Assembly: GCF_042677145.1 (NCBI RefSeq)
Contig: NZ_JBHTIT010000001.1
Location: forward strand, 1,240,001 to 1,304,000
DNA: 64,000 bases
Direction of reading: 5' to 3'
DNA from: Perlucidibaca wandonensis
Lineage (GTDB): Bacteria; Pseudomonadota; Gammaproteobacteria; Pseudomonadales; Moraxellaceae
The first letter of the stretch is position 1; every line of letters starts with the position of its first letter. The notes below the pieces were generated by a model. It saw only the letters and a list, made by a program, of their open reading frames with translations, did no database searches and was not told the origin of the DNA. Shown here in pieces: positions 8,974 through 18,052 of this stretch. The position numbers and the translations under genes are program-made.

Positions 8974-9855
8974 TCATAAGCTTCGCGCTAACTCGATAAA
9001 CGCGCGCAAATAATCAACGCTTAAATCGCCCTCGCGCGCACCCAAATAAATTTGTTTGGCAATGCCCTCTGCACCTAAGCGCACCGGCACCACCGCCATG
9101 CTTGCGGCATATTCTTGCGCCAGCCAACGCGGCAATGCCGCCACACCACGACCACTCGCCACCATCTGCAACATAATATCGGTAGTCTCAATGGTCTTAT
9201 GTCGCTTCGGCATGACGCCTGCCGGCAGCATAAACTGGCTGTAAACATCCAAACGCTCAATGGCCACCGGATAGGTAATCAGCACCTCATAACTCATTTG
9301 CTCAGGCTTAACAAATGCCTGTTTTGCCAAGGCATGATCGCGCGGCACCACCAACACCTGCTCATAATCAAACACTGGCTCAAACTGCAGGCCAGGCTTC
9401 AGTATTGGATCCGGTGTGACCAATAAATCGATGTCATAGCTAAACAAGGCGCCAATGCCACCGAATTGAAACTTCTGCTTCACATCGACATCAACACTAG
9501 GCCAAGCGGCCAAATACGGCGCCACCACCTTCAGCAACCACTGATAGCAGGGATGGCACTCCATGCCGATGCGCAAAGTGCCACGCTCACCCTCGGCAAA
9601 CTGCCGCATACGCTCTTCGGCATGCTCAAGTTGCGGCAATAGGCGATTGGCCAGCCCAAGCAAATAGCGCCCTGCTTGCGTGAGCCTCAGGCTGCGCCCT
9701 TCTCGCAACCAAACGTCCGTGCCTAACTGCATTTCCAGCTTTTTCATGGCATGACTCAAGGCCGACTGCGTTAGACACAAGCTGCCGGCTGCGGCGGTCA
9801 GCGAGCCCTGCTTTTCGACCTCGCGAATGATGTTTAAGTGGCTGCGCTCAATCAT
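8974..9855 (-). CDS. metR: MetR, LysR-type activator of methionine genes
   Basis: 293 residues. A LysR-type winged helix-turn-helix lies at residues 1-65 (G-S-L-T-A-A-A-G-S-L-C-L-T-Q-S-A-L-S-H) and a two-lobe effector domain from about residue 90. The effector-domain wording (M-E-C-H-P-C-Y-Q-W-L) is characteristic of MetR, which senses homocysteine and activates metE. It is divergent from metE with a 109-bp shared control region, the classical metR-metE arrangement. Confidence 0.93.
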   Translation of the reverse strand: MIERSHLNIIREVEKQGSLTAAAGSLCLTQSALSHAMKKLEMQLGTDVWLREGRSLRLTQAGRYLLGLANRLLPQLEHAEERMRQFAEGERGTLRIGMECHPCYQWLLKVVAPYLAAWPSVDVDVKQKFQFGGIGALFSYDIDLLVTPDPILKPGLQFEPVFDYEQVLVVPRDHALAKQAFVKPEQMSYEVLITYPVAIERLDVYSQFMLPAGVMPKRHKTIETTDIMLQMVASGRGVAALPRWLAQEYAASMAVVPVRLGAEGIAKQIYLGAREGDLSVDYLRAFIELARSL

Positions 9856-9964
9856 GATTGATTAATTTATCTCATGGGTAGGTGAATTATCACCATTTTA
9901 CTTCATATATTGCTCTGCCTACTATCCTCGACGTCGCTTCATCTACACAGACCGAGAATTAATC
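9856..9964. promoter_or_regulatory. metR-metE divergent control region
   Basis: The 109-bp spacer contains GGTGA-ATTA-TCACC (9881-9894). It includes a TGAA half-site followed by ACTTCA at about 9900, partly like the MetR box TGAA-N5-TTCA but with wrong spacing. Known biology places MetR binding here; the exact box is not certain from reading alone. Confidence 0.5.
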
Positions 9965-12256
9965 ATGTCAAACATAACTACCCACAACCTTGGCTTTCCG
10001 CGCATCGGTGCGAAACGCGAACTGAAGTTTGCGCTCGAATCCTATTGGCGCGGTGAGTCATCGAAAGATCAACTAACCTCCGTGGGTGCTGAACTCCGCC
10101 AGCGCCATTGGGCGCATCAAGCCAAATTGGACTTGGTGCCCGTTGGCGACTTTTCCTTCTATGACCAAGTGCTTGATTTAAGCTTCACGCTAGGCAACTT
10201 ACCCGAGCGCGTCCAAAGCTTTCATGGTGATACCCTAGATAACTACTTCCGCGTTGCCCGTGGCCGTTCGGCGGCTGGCGCTGAAGATCATGCGGCTTGC
10301 TGTGGCGGCGTGGCGGCAGGTGAAATGACCAAATGGTTCGACACCAACTACCATTACATCGTGCCCGAGTTCACAGCGGCTACCGCGTTTTCGCTCGATG
10401 CCAGCCGCCTGCTAGCGCAAGTTGCCGAGGCCAAAGCTCAAGGCATTAAGGCTAAACCAGTCATTGTTGGCCCCGTTACTTACTTGGCCATTGGCAAGGC
10501 CAAAGACAACTCAAACAAGTTGGCTCTGCTCGAGCAACTACTACCAGTCTATGCCGACTTGCTCACGGCCTTAGCCGCCGCAGGTGTGGAATGGGTACAA
10601 ATCGATGAGCCGATTTTGGTCACCGAACTCAGCAGCGAATGGCAAGATGCTTTCCGCACCGCCTACGCCGCTCTAAGCAAAACCAAAGTTAAATTATTGC
10701 TGGCCACCTACTTCGGCCAACTGCAAGAAAACATAGCACTGGCCTGCGAGCTGCCCGTGCATGGCTTTCATCTCGACGCCATTAATGCCCAAGCCGAAGT
10801 GGCCACGTTGCAAGCTCAGCTACCTCAAGATCGCGTGCTGTCATTAGGCGTGATCAATGGCCGTAATATCTGGAAAACCGACTTAAACACCCTGCTCGAT
10901 TGGCTCGAACCTGTAGCTAAGCAGCTCGGTGATCGTCTGTGGATTGCCCCTTCCTGCTCGCTTTTGCATGTGCCGGTAGATTTAAACAGCGAACTTAGCT
11001 TTGATGCCGAAGTGAAGCCTTGGCTAGCCTTCGCGCTGCAAAAGCTCGACGAGCTAGAAATCATCGCCACTGCGCTTAACCACGGCCGCGACAGCGTAAG
11101 CGCCGAACTCAGCGCCAACCGCGAAGCCATTGAGGCTCGCCGCCTATCGCCTCGCGTCAATAACCCTGCCGTAAAAGCAGCATTGGCCACGATCACGCCA
11201 GAATTGGGCCAACGCCGAAGCGCATACACCGCACGTGCGGACAAACAGACCGCGCTACTGCAACTGCCTAAATATCCAACGACGACCATCGGTTCGTTTC
11301 CGCAAACGGCCGAAATTCGCCAAGCGCGCAGCCAATTTAAGGCCGGCCAAATCGATGACACCGCCTACACAGCGGCCATGAAAGCCGAAATCGAACGTAG
11401 TGTGCGTGAGCAAGAAGCATTAGGTCTGGATGTCTTGGTGCATGGCGAGGCCGAGCGCAATGACATGGTGGAGTACTTCGGCGAGCAACTCGATGGATAT
11501 GTGTTCAGCCGCTTTGGTTGGGTGCAATCGTATGGTTCACGCTGTGTGAAACCGCCAATTTTGTTTGGCGATATCAGTCGCCCCAATGCAATGACCGTGG
11601 CATGGACTACGTTTGCGCAGTCGCTCACAGCAAAGCCCATGAAGGGCATGCTAACTGGCCCTGTGACCATTTTGAATTGGTCGTTTGTGCGCGATGACCA
11701 GCCGCGCTCTGTTTCGTGCTACCAACTAGCCTTGGCTATTCGTGCAGAGGTTTTAGATCTCGAAAAAGCCGGCGTGCAGGTCATTCAGATCGATGAAGCC
11801 GCATTGCGCGAAGGCTTGCCGCTACGTCAGTCACAATGGCAGGCGTATCTGGATTGGGCAGTTGAATCGTTTCGCATCAGCGCCAATGGCGTCGGTGACG
11901 CTACGCAGATTCATACCCACATGTGCTACTCGGAGTTCAACGACATCATCGCTTCTATCGCCGAGATGGATGCCGATGTCATCACCATCGAAACTTCACG
12001 CTCTGATATGGAGCTGCTAGACGTATTCGATCACTTCAACTACCCGAACCAGATAGGCCCAGGCGTCTACGATATTCACTCGCCGAATATCCCGACCGAA
12101 GCTCACATGGTGCAGCTAATGCAGAAAGCCGCTGAGCGCATCCCAGCCGAACGCCTGTGGGTGAACCCTGACTGTGGTTTGAAAACGCGGCAATGGCCTG
12201 AAGTTTTACCCGCCCTGCGCAATATGGTGGCAGCGGCGAAAACGTTGCGAGCTTAA
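9965..12256 (+). CDS. metE: Cobalamin-independent methionine synthase MetE
   Basis: 763 residues, full length. The two-domain architecture is complete. The N-terminal half starts H-N-L-G-F-P-R-I-G-A-K-R-E-L-K. The C-terminal catalytic barrel starts at T-T-T-I-G-S-F-P-Q-T (near residue 440). Zinc ligands are visible in I-H-T-H-M-C-Y-S-E-F and N-P-D-C-G-L-K-T-R. It transfers the methyl group of 5-methyltetrahydropteroyl-triglutamate to homocysteine. The ATG is preceded by GAGAATTAATC. Expected to be activated by the divergent MetR. Confidence 0.97.
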   Translation: MSNITTHNLGFPRIGAKRELKFALESYWRGESSKDQLTSVGAELRQRHWAHQAKLDLVPVGDFSFYDQVLDLSFTLGNLPERVQSFHGDTLDNYFRVARGRSAAGAEDHAACCGGVAAGEMTKWFDTNYHYIVPEFTAATAFSLDASRLLAQVAEAKAQGIKAKPVIVGPVTYLAIGKAKDNSNKLALLEQLLPVYADLLTALAAAGVEWVQIDEPILVTELSSEWQDAFRTAYAALSKTKVKLLLATYFGQLQENIALACELPVHGFHLDAINAQAEVATLQAQLPQDRVLSLGVINGRNIWKTDLNTLLDWLEPVAKQLGDRLWIAPSCSLLHVPVDLNSELSFDAEVKPWLAFALQKLDELEIIATALNHGRDSVSAELSANREAIEARRLSPRVNNPAVKAALATITPELGQRRSAYTARADKQTALLQLPKYPTTTIGSFPQTAEIRQARSQFKAGQIDDTAYTAAMKAEIERSVREQEALGLDVLVHGEAERNDMVEYFGEQLDGYVFSRFGWVQSYGSRCVKPPILFGDISRPNAMTVAWTTFAQSLTAKPMKGMLTGPVTILNWSFVRDDQPRSVSCYQLALAIRAEVLDLEKAGVQVIQIDEAALREGLPLRQSQWQAYLDWAVESFRISANGVGDATQIHTHMCYSEFNDIIASIAEMDADVITIETSRSDMELLDVFDHFNYPNQIGPGVYDIHSPNIPTEAHMVQLMQKAAERIPAERLWVNPDCGLKTRQWPEVLPALRNMVAAAKTLRA

Positions 12257-12265
12257 GCGAATGCA

Positions 12266-12297
12266 AGGTCAAGCCTAGTAATGTCTAGGTTTGACCT
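12266..12297 (+). terminator. Hairpin after metE
   Basis: A 13-bp stem (AGGTCAAGCCTAG with its near-complement, one G-T pair) and a TAATGT loop begins 10 bases after the metE stop. There is no clean T-run, but position and stability fit a transcription end. It is also placed to act on the convergent gene at 12321. Confidence 0.6.
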
Positions 12298-12320
12298 GAG
12301 TGCTTTAATACTGATCGATA

Positions 12321-13418
12321 TTAATATGTTTTCACTAATGAGCTTCTAATTGCGCCGTGTAGGCGATCATGCAGTTTCATCACATCATTCCTAATACCCA
12401 CCACCTCTTCAGCTTCTGCTCTCAAGCCATTAAGCCTCTCTTGCATACGTACCAAATTTGGATGTGTTGCTTCATAATTTTCTTTTGCGTCGCGTACTAC
12501 TTCTCGTGCCTCATCTCTAGCTTCAACACAATCGCTCACCTTACTACTTAAGGAGTTCATTGCTCGCTGCTCACGTGATTGGCAACTTCTCAAGCAGCTA
12601 AAGTTTGGCTCCATGCGATAAGTACCAAAAATTGGATCGCGCACACTTTGCTCACAGCGTGAAGCGCAATCAAAATCTGGACGCTCTGCGCTACAATTCA
12701 TACGTGCGTCATCTATATTATTTTCTGCTTCGCGCTTATAGCGCTCTAGCCTCTCAACCAGCGGCATCGCATCCTTATTTAATGCAGTGTGAGCAGTCGC
12801 CAACTCGTGCAACCGCCAACTACTGCCTACATTTTTCAGCACATTGCTTATATCTTTTGCGCTGATGCTATTGATCTGCTCATGAAGCATTTTCAACTCA
12901 CCTATGGTGAGGCGATACACCTCTAACCCCTTACCTTCGGGAGGGAGATCATCAGCATCGAGTTCGTACTGCTCGTCAAATTGTTGATATGGGCTCGTTA
13001 CAAAGATTGGTTTTAATCGCTTATTTCGTGAAAGCTCAGCCTCATATTTCCGAAGCAGAGCTTTATATTCATCTCGCAAATCGCCTAACTCACCTAGTAA
13101 TGCCTTACTTCTTACCGGTGGTGGAGCTTTTATTGCTTTGATCCTTGCCTGCATATTGGCAATGCTGTCTTTGTATTGCTCAACTAAGCCCACCACTTGC
13201 TCATCGGCTAATGTGTTTATGTAGTCTTGGAACTGCGCAAGAAGGCTTTTATCGATCTGTCGAGACTCCAACTTGTCTAACTCGTGCTGCACACGGACTA
13301 GCTCTTTCGATAGGCGATGCAGTTCGCTTTTATCAGCCGCTACGGCATTAGTCGGCCATGCAAAGAGAAATGTTAAAAGCAACAATACTTGAAGAATTGA
13401 GGGCACTACTCTTTGCAT
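12321..13418 (-). CDS. Exported coiled-coil protein of unknown function
   Basis: Chosen start ATG at 13418 gives 365 residues. Residues 1-28 are a signal peptide (M-Q-R-V-V-P followed by L-L-L-L-T-F-L-F-A and a cut after A-V-A-A). The longer frame from 13613 adds 65 residues without a signal and is rejected. Heptad-rich charged segments follow, at about residues 30-120, 215-260 and 300-360. A Cys-rich stretch near residue 270 has six Cys within about 40 residues, as expected of a disulfide-bonded periplasmic protein. No family recognised. Confidence 0.65.
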   Translation of the reverse strand: MQRVVPSILQVLLLLTFLFAWPTNAVAADKSELHRLSKELVRVQHELDKLESRQIDKSLLAQFQDYINTLADEQVVGLVEQYKDSIANMQARIKAIKAPPPVRSKALLGELGDLRDEYKALLRKYEAELSRNKRLKPIFVTSPYQQFDEQYELDADDLPPEGKGLEVYRLTIGELKMLHEQINSISAKDISNVLKNVGSSWRLHELATAHTALNKDAMPLVERLERYKREAENNIDDARMNCSAERPDFDCASRCEQSVRDPIFGTYRMEPNFSCLRSCQSREQRAMNSLSSKVSDCVEARDEAREVVRDAKENYEATHPNLVRMQERLNGLRAEAEEVVGIRNDVMKLHDRLHGAIRSSLVKTY

Positions 13419-13638
13419 GATGAGCCTTTCGTTTGCTGAAAACGAGGCAAACCTATCGTCATCACTAAGCAAGGTCAAATTTAACAAGCCCTTTCTCGCG
13501 TCAGAATTTGGCTGAATTAGCCGGCACCCATGTGGACATAAAATTGACAGTCGCATTTGATTTTGATTAGGTGTCGCAGAATCAATGCGATGACTTGAGT
13601 AGCCAAAATACATTTCAGTAAATTTAGAGAGTTAATAA

Positions 13639-14049
13639 ATGAGAGTACTTGCCGTCCTTTCCGCAGCTGCGATGCTGTCCGCCTGTATCACCAGCACAGC
13701 TCCAACCCAAAACGCCACATCGGTGCAAAAACACACTTTTAGAACTGAAAAATTTAATGCGCCTGGCGTAGACACAGGGCTGTTAATTATTAAGCGTGAT
13801 ACCGGCATGAGAGGGTCTTCCTGTATTCCTTTGATTTCGCTAAATGGAGATCATGTTGCGCCGATCAATGTGGGACAAAAGCTTGAGCTGCACGTGCCTG
13901 CCGGGCGACACTCACTCCACGCGTATCCAAATAAAAATTGTGCAGCACCTGCGATAGTAACCTCCGTTGAAATTAAGAAGTCCCAAACTACAACCTATCG
14001 CTTAGGTTTCGTTAAGCGCGAAATGGTTTTTATACCAACGTCGAATTAG
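13639..14049 (+). CDS. Small lipoprotein with PEGA-like segment
   Basis: 136 residues. The lipobox L-S-A-C ends at Cys16. A short linker is followed by a beta-rich domain containing the phrase L-E-L-H-V-P-A-G-R-H-S-L, like the 'vpaG.h.l' core of PEGA/DUF2846-type surface domains. Two further Cys (C-I-P and N-K-N-C) could form a disulfide. Divergent from the coiled-coil protein. Function unknown; outer-membrane lipoprotein is inferred. Confidence 0.7.
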   Translation: MRVLAVLSAAAMLSACITSTAPTQNATSVQKHTFRTEKFNAPGVDTGLLIIKRDTGMRGSSCIPLISLNGDHVAPINVGQKLELHVPAGRHSLHAYPNKNCAAPAIVTSVEIKKSQTTTYRLGFVKREMVFIPTSN

Positions 14050-14060
14050 TCGTAAATACT

Positions 14061-14092
14061 CACACAACCAAGGCTTTACCCTTGGTTGTGTG
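14061..14092 (+). terminator. Hairpin after the small lipoprotein gene
   Basis: A perfect 13-bp stem (CACACAACCAAGG and complement) with loop CTTTAC begins 12 nt after the stop codon. There is no T-run. The rest of 14093-14451 holds no convincing gene; it carries the 78-bp repeat at 14185. Confidence 0.65.
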
Positions 14093-14184
14093 TAGCAGAC
14101 ACGCCATAAATCAGCCAAAACAGGCTCATAAAAAAGGCCACTCCATTCAAGTCATTGTTATAACTCAGGAAATAGCCTTAATTT

Positions 14185-14262
14185 AAATCATTTAGCGGTG
14201 GGCACAGTCTTGAACGAACTCGTCTGCGCCCTATTTCCCTGCTAACAGGGAAGTATCAGGGA
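14185..14262. repeat. 78-bp direct repeat, copy 1
   Basis: Matches 34865-34942 over 78 bp with three differences by eye, in the same orientation 20.7 kb apart. It begins with a tRNA-Ser 3'-end-like string (TTTAGCGGTG) and contains two hairpins: GGGCaCAG...CTGcGCCC, and TTCCCTG-CTAA-CAGGGAA. Possible attachment or recombination repeat bracketing array 1. Origin unknown. Confidence 0.75.
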
Positions 14263-14451
14263 TATTAATCACTGAAATGCTGGAAGATAGATCAAGCATC
14301 ACGGGCCGGTACTTACTAGGCCTCAGCGTCAATACCGCCACCTCATGGGTCGAAAAATGGAATGGCGGCTGTCTCTCTCATTTTTATACGAAGCCTGCCG
14401 ACAAACTTCGTAAGCTCGCATGTGATACGGATCTTGCCTCCTACCTAAAAG

Positions 14452-14592
14452 CTAGTGGCAGTGAACACTCCCTGCCTTATTATCCATATGGCAACATTGC
14501 CCCGGGGGCGAGCTTTTGCGGCAGCCACCACCATGCGCTAACGCGACGCTACTAGACACGATAAGTGCTAATGCCACGATCATTATTTTCAT
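14452..14592 (-). CDS. Small exported His/Cys-rich protein (YHYH-like tail)
   Basis: 46 residues from the ATG at 14592, with GAGAGGG upstream. A signal peptide is followed by a short mature part, A-H-G-G-G-C-R-K-S-S-P-P-G-Q-C-C-H-M then G-S-V-H-C-H. It resembles the short 'HGGGL...GCH...GGYHCH' secreted peptides common in proteobacteria. Metal binding is plausible from Cys and His content. The overlapping plus-strand frame at 14277-14555 shows no such features. Confidence 0.6.
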   Translation of the reverse strand: MKIMIVALALIVSSSVALAHGGGCRKSSPPGQCCHMDNKAGSVHCH

Positions 14593-14649
14593 ATCACCCT
14601 CTCTTATTAACAGAGATCCCCTACTCTGTTGGTAAATCTTTAATAACAC

Positions 14650-14775
14650 GAAAGATCAAATTGAAGCGGTAGTAGATCCAGATCTGTATAGCTGATGACG
14701 CTAAGGTGAAAGCGACATCGCTTGTAAATTCACATAGACAGTTTATCTCAACCAGCGAATTAACTTGTCAGCACC
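14650..14775 (-). mobile_element. IS6-like element, 5'-end remnant with right inverted repeat
   Basis: Read on the minus strand, it starts with the terminal repeat GGTGCTGACAAGTTAATTCG. It then carries a decayed transposase N-terminus (Y-K-R-C-R-F-H-L-S-V-I-S-Y) homologous to the one at 55310-55522. The rest of the element is missing. 14776-14829 contains a further left-end-like string (GGTACTAACAAATTAAT at 14810). Confidence 0.75.
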
Positions 14776-14829
14776 ATTAAGAACAACGCCCCCCTCAGTA
14801 ACATCTGAAGGTACTAACAAATTAATAAA

Positions 14830-14859
14830 TTGACATGCCTGCGTCACTAAAAATACTAT
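14830..14859 (+). promoter_or_regulatory. Probable promoter of the lipoprotein gene at 14965
   Basis: TTGACA (14830-14835), an 18-bp spacer and TACTAT (14854-14859), about 105 bp before the start codon. The -35 box directly follows an IS left-end-like sequence, so the insertion may have created or altered this promoter (inference). Confidence 0.5.
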
Positions 14860-14964
14860 ATTATAGTAACGAATATAATGACCTACTTCATCTCGTAAAT
14901 TTAGACGGTGTAGCACGAATTCGCTACTACTCATTATTTTTAGGCTCATCAGAAGGAACTGACT

Positions 14965-16239
14965 ATGAAAGTGCGTCACTTAAATATCTCAATCGTGGTA
15001 GCGCTATCAGCGGTGTTTACAATCAGCGGGTGCGCCACAAATAAGCGCGCTCCAACCGCTCAAGAACAAGCAATGGCTCTGCAAATGCAGCAAGCATTTA
15101 TGCAACGAATTCAAAATGGCAATATGGCACTAGCGCAGATGAGGCAACCTATTACCCAGGCTGCTACTCAAGCCCCTGCCTCAGAAACCAACTCCCTAAC
15201 CGAGGCTGAGCTACTTCAAGCGATTAATGAATTTCCTCCGGCTGAAAGTAAACAAGCCATAACTCTTGAGCGTGATGGTTTGAAAATTGGCACACAAATG
15301 TACCTAGATGCCGAAGGCGAGATTGTGACTTTTGCGGCCAACAAAGCCACAGGAGATGTGACCTATTTAGTGGCCAAGCCCGGTGCTGTGTATGATATTA
15401 AATATATTCGTGCGGGAAGCACGCATGAGCCGATTCTCTTAGCAACGGCAACTAAAGGTCGTGGCACATGGTCGGTAAAGACAGTTACGGGGAAAGCCTT
15501 ATCTGGAAACAGTTTGCTGCCAACATCGAAAGGCGTTGTGATGGCTCGGTCAAGCTCTGGATTTATTTATGAGCCAGGTAGTGCGATCAAAAGCTTTGCG
15601 ACACCGAAGGATTATCATATTGCTGACTTTCAAAACGGTGATATTGCCTCTACAGGTTATATCTTGTTGGAAAAAGACCCGATCGAGAGTCGCTCTAACA
15701 ATGCTGCAGTACAGCTTTTTCAGTTAGCTAGCAGCCTGGCCAAGACAGTTACTCTTAGCGAAGACAGCGATTATGCCTTGATGAACTGGCGTGATGGCCG
15801 TCTCACAACATTCGTGAAGGGCATACATGGTAAGAACGTGGCTGATGGCGGAAATAACTGTCGCGTTCAAAGCAAATCGGTCGGCTTGCGGAAGTGCGAG
15901 TCATTGAATTTCCGCGAGGCACTCTATGAGCCAAGTGGCATGAGGAACCACACCCATTACTTTTGGGGCATTCATTGGTTCAACACTCCAGAAGGTCCAT
16001 TTGCCATAGCGCAAGAAGAGCGTAGCCGCAAAGTTACCATGACGAACTTAGCCACAGGCAAGAAAGCCATACTGCTTGAAGATATTTTAGCATTCACAAA
16101 CTTTGAGGCATCTCAGTCGCCAGAGGGAGTTATTCGTATTAGCGCAACTTCACGGTTGATTACACCAAATGTGATACCTGACGCCTTGGCTAAATTCAAA
16201 CTAAGTGTTGCTCAACAAGAAAACCCTAGTTTGAATTGA
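14965..16239 (+). CDS. Predicted outer-membrane lipoprotein, unknown function
   Basis: 424 residues, ATG preceded by GAAGGAACTGACT. The signal ends in the lipobox I-S-G-C (Cys23). Gln/Ala-rich sequence follows to about residue 75, then a globular domain of mainly beta character. It has one Cys pair (N-N-C-R-V ... R-K-C-E-S) near residue 310. No enzyme motif or family was recognised. The next gene, also a lipoprotein, starts 40 bp later on the same strand and could be co-transcribed. Confidence 0.7.
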   Translation: MKVRHLNISIVVALSAVFTISGCATNKRAPTAQEQAMALQMQQAFMQRIQNGNMALAQMRQPITQAATQAPASETNSLTEAELLQAINEFPPAESKQAITLERDGLKIGTQMYLDAEGEIVTFAANKATGDVTYLVAKPGAVYDIKYIRAGSTHEPILLATATKGRGTWSVKTVTGKALSGNSLLPTSKGVVMARSSSGFIYEPGSAIKSFATPKDYHIADFQNGDIASTGYILLEKDPIESRSNNAAVQLFQLASSLAKTVTLSEDSDYALMNWRDGRLTTFVKGIHGKNVADGGNNCRVQSKSVGLRKCESLNFREALYEPSGMRNHTHYFWGIHWFNTPEGPFAIAQEERSRKVTMTNLATGKKAILLEDILAFTNFEASQSPEGVIRISATSRLITPNVIPDALAKFKLSVAQQENPSLN

Positions 16240-16279
16240 TGGCGTGAAGTACCAATACCTACCAAATAGAGTGACTTAT

Positions 16280-16687
16280 ATGAAAAAGCTAACTTTTTTA
16301 TTCGTATTAATATTTGCTCTAATAGGATGCTCAGATAAACCCAGTGACAATGAAATTGAAGAGCAGATTGTAGGAAATCTACTGAGTAACGGCGGGGATG
16401 AAATATTTCGAATTGAGAACTTTGAAAAGACAAATGGCTTCGAAAAGGACTCTAAAACTTATATAGCTGATGTCAAATATGAGTTGGTATTCAAAAAAAG
16501 TTTACATGAGGTGGCCCAGCAATTAAAGCAAGAGTCACAGGAATCACCATTTGGCAGGATGGGAGCAGAGCTCGGCGTTATGGCTCTTAAAATGCAGTTT
16601 GGTAGCTTTGAAGCAGGTCACAAAGTATCTAAAGAGGAGAAAATCAGTTTTAATAAGACTGAAAATGGTTGGCAAGTTGCTGAGTAG
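16280..16687 (+). CDS. Small lipoprotein, unknown function
   Basis: 135 residues from the ATG at 16280. Starts M-K-K-L-T-F-L-F-V with lipobox A-L-I-G-C, so an earlier in-frame start is rejected. The mature part is charged (acidic start, later Lys-rich) with no recognised domain. It lies directly after the lipoprotein at 14965. Its stop codon is nine bases before a short IS-end derivative. Confidence 0.65.
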   Translation: MKKLTFLFVLIFALIGCSDKPSDNEIEEQIVGNLLSNGGDEIFRIENFEKTNGFEKDSKTYIADVKYELVFKKSLHEVAQQLKQESQESPFGRMGAELGVMALKMQFGSFEAGHKVSKEEKISFNKTENGWQVAE

Positions 16688-16695
16688 GCTCAGCT

Positions 16696-16740
16696 GGTAC
16701 TGGCAAATAATCTAAATCAGCGAGTTAATTTGTCAGTACC
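16696..16740. mobile_element. 45-bp IS-end pair (extreme deletion derivative)
   Basis: GGTACTGGCAAAT at the left and the complement of GGTACTGACAAATTAACTC at the right enclose only a few bases. The right part matches the right ends at 14775, 17220 and 55522. It is best read as the two termini of the IS6-like element with everything between them deleted. Confidence 0.65.
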
Positions 16741-16767
16741 AACGGCAGGGCAACATCTCTCTACCTA

Positions 16768-17055
16768 CTAGCTGTCTTGCTTTTGTAACGTATAGTTCAC
16801 AATTGCATTTCTTGTCTCGATCTGAGCCTTAACAACTGACAAGAAGGAATATGTAACGCCCAAACCAGCCAAAGAAAAAATTATTGTTACAGCGCCGCCA
16901 AAGAGCGCGCTAATGCCTGGCATAAACCCATATTGAAAGGATGCCAATCCACCAAGTATCGCCGCCAAACCGGCTAAGCAACCCATAACAGCGCCAATTT
17001 GTGCAATGGTTCTCACTAAATCATAATATTGTGGAAGTGGCATTTCATTTTTCAT
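16768..17055 (-). CDS. Small integral membrane protein
   Basis: 95 residues with two clear membrane segments, A-Q-I-G-A-V-M-G-C-L-A-G-L-A-A-I-L-G-G and a Gly/Ala-rich stretch near residues 48-75, and a polar tail. Glycine-zipper spacing is evident in the first helix. No known family. Flanked on both sides by IS-end remnants, so its neighbourhood has been rearranged. Confidence 0.55.
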   Translation of the reverse strand: MKNEMPLPQYYDLVRTIAQIGAVMGCLAGLAAILGGLASFQYGFMPGISALFGGAVTIIFSLAGLGVTYSFLSVVKAQIETRNAIVNYTLQKQDS

Positions 17056-17169
17056 TTATATTTCCTTTACATAAAGTATATAAGATTATATTTGTTGAGT
17101 GCTTTTAATAGTTCTTATCACAACAATCGGCAATAGCGGAAGAAAAAATTAATACTGCGTCGAAGATTA

Positions 17170-17220
17170 GGCCGCCACATTGACAAACTATCCCAACCAA
17201 CGAATCAACTTGTCAGAACC
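17170..17220 (-). mobile_element. IS6-like right-end remnant abutting a stop codon
   Basis: The end string (minus strand GGTTCTGACAAGTTGATTCG) matches the right terminal repeats at 14775 and 55522. Its outermost base, 17220, is two bases from the stop codon of the gene at 17222-18052, so the insertion point is exactly at that gene's end. Confidence 0.65.
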
Positions 17221-17221
17221 A

Positions 17222-18052
17222 TTAATTCAAATCGACATTCAGGCTTGGCGAACCAAATGCGATCAGGCTAGCGTTAGAACCTTCAAAATAGCCTTTCCAA
17301 AAGTCCTGCAACAGCTCCATGGTCTTACCGGAACGATAGGCCTGTTTAATATCTTTGGTGACCAAGCCAGCGCCTGCCACATACACACGCGCACCTTGCA
17401 GATTGGCAAACAGCAGTTTATCCCTGACCCTCTGCAGTTCAGCCTGAGGCTGCAGGTCACGTATGCGATTATTATCGTAAAAGCTACCGAAGTCGCTGTT
17501 CTCTAACATGTCAGAAATAAGCAAGATCACGCGCTCATTGGCCGGCTGGCGAGCCAAGTCATCACCTATATCGCGGAGTGAGTGGAAGATCTCGCTACGG
17601 GGAATATCATCCGATGCTCCGCGCAGGATGGAGACGAAGGTTTGGCCGAACTTCTTGCGAAAGAAAGCTTGCTGATCCGCAATGCATTTGTCGAAGGTGC
17701 GCAGTGACTGCATACCGATGCTGTCACGCTTTTTGCCCTCAAGAGGTTTATTCAGCTCACCAGCAAAGCGAAGCTGCATAAACTGGTTCGGCAGAAAGGC
17801 TGAAAAGCTATACAGACGAATCTTATCGCCTGGTGCTACAAAGCGATTAATCTGCCCCCATGCTGCTTTTTGGATACTTTCAGGCATGGGAACGGTTTGA
17901 TCGACGATCACTGTCAGCTCACGACCAGAGTTAGTTTGGCGGTATTCGTTGACCTTGGCATAGCCGTAGCAATCAGGGATATCGTTGCGTTCACCTGCCT
18001 GCCCAATGGCAGGTAGGCATAGCAGCAAGGCATAAAGGGTCTTGATCTTCAT
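17222..18052 (-). CDS. Periplasmic vWA-like protein
   Basis: 276 residues with a signal peptide ending A-I-G-Q-A-G. The body has a von Willebrand A-like pattern. One buried strand ends in an acidic loop (E-L-T-V-I-V-D-Q-T). A later strand, V-I-L-L-I-S-D-M-L-E-N, sits where a second MIDAS Asp loop is expected. The classical DxSxS is not intact, so metal binding is uncertain. The gene starts directly after the stop codon of the membrane protein gene upstream, so the two are probably translationally coupled. Confidence 0.6.
   Translation of the reverse strand: MKIKTLYALLLCLPAIGQAGERNDIPDCYGYAKVNEYRQTNSGRELTVIVDQTVPMPESIQKAAWGQINRFVAPGDKIRLYSFSAFLPNQFMQLRFAGELNKPLEGKKRDSIGMQSLRTFDKCIADQQAFFRKKFGQTFVSILRGASDDIPRSEIFHSLRDIGDDLARQPANERVILLISDMLENSDFGSFYDNNRIRDLQPQAELQRVRDKLLFANLQGARVYVAGAGLVTKDIKQAYRSGKTMELLQDFWKGYFEGSNASLIAFGSPSLNVDLN

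Noticed and set aside
10825..11361. 178-codon minus-strand frame inside metE
   Set aside because: Antisense shadow of the metE catalytic region with no initiation signals.
14277..14555. 92-codon plus-strand frame overlapping the small His/Cys-rich gene
   Set aside because: No start signal, odd composition, and the minus strand shows a better supported gene with a signal peptide.
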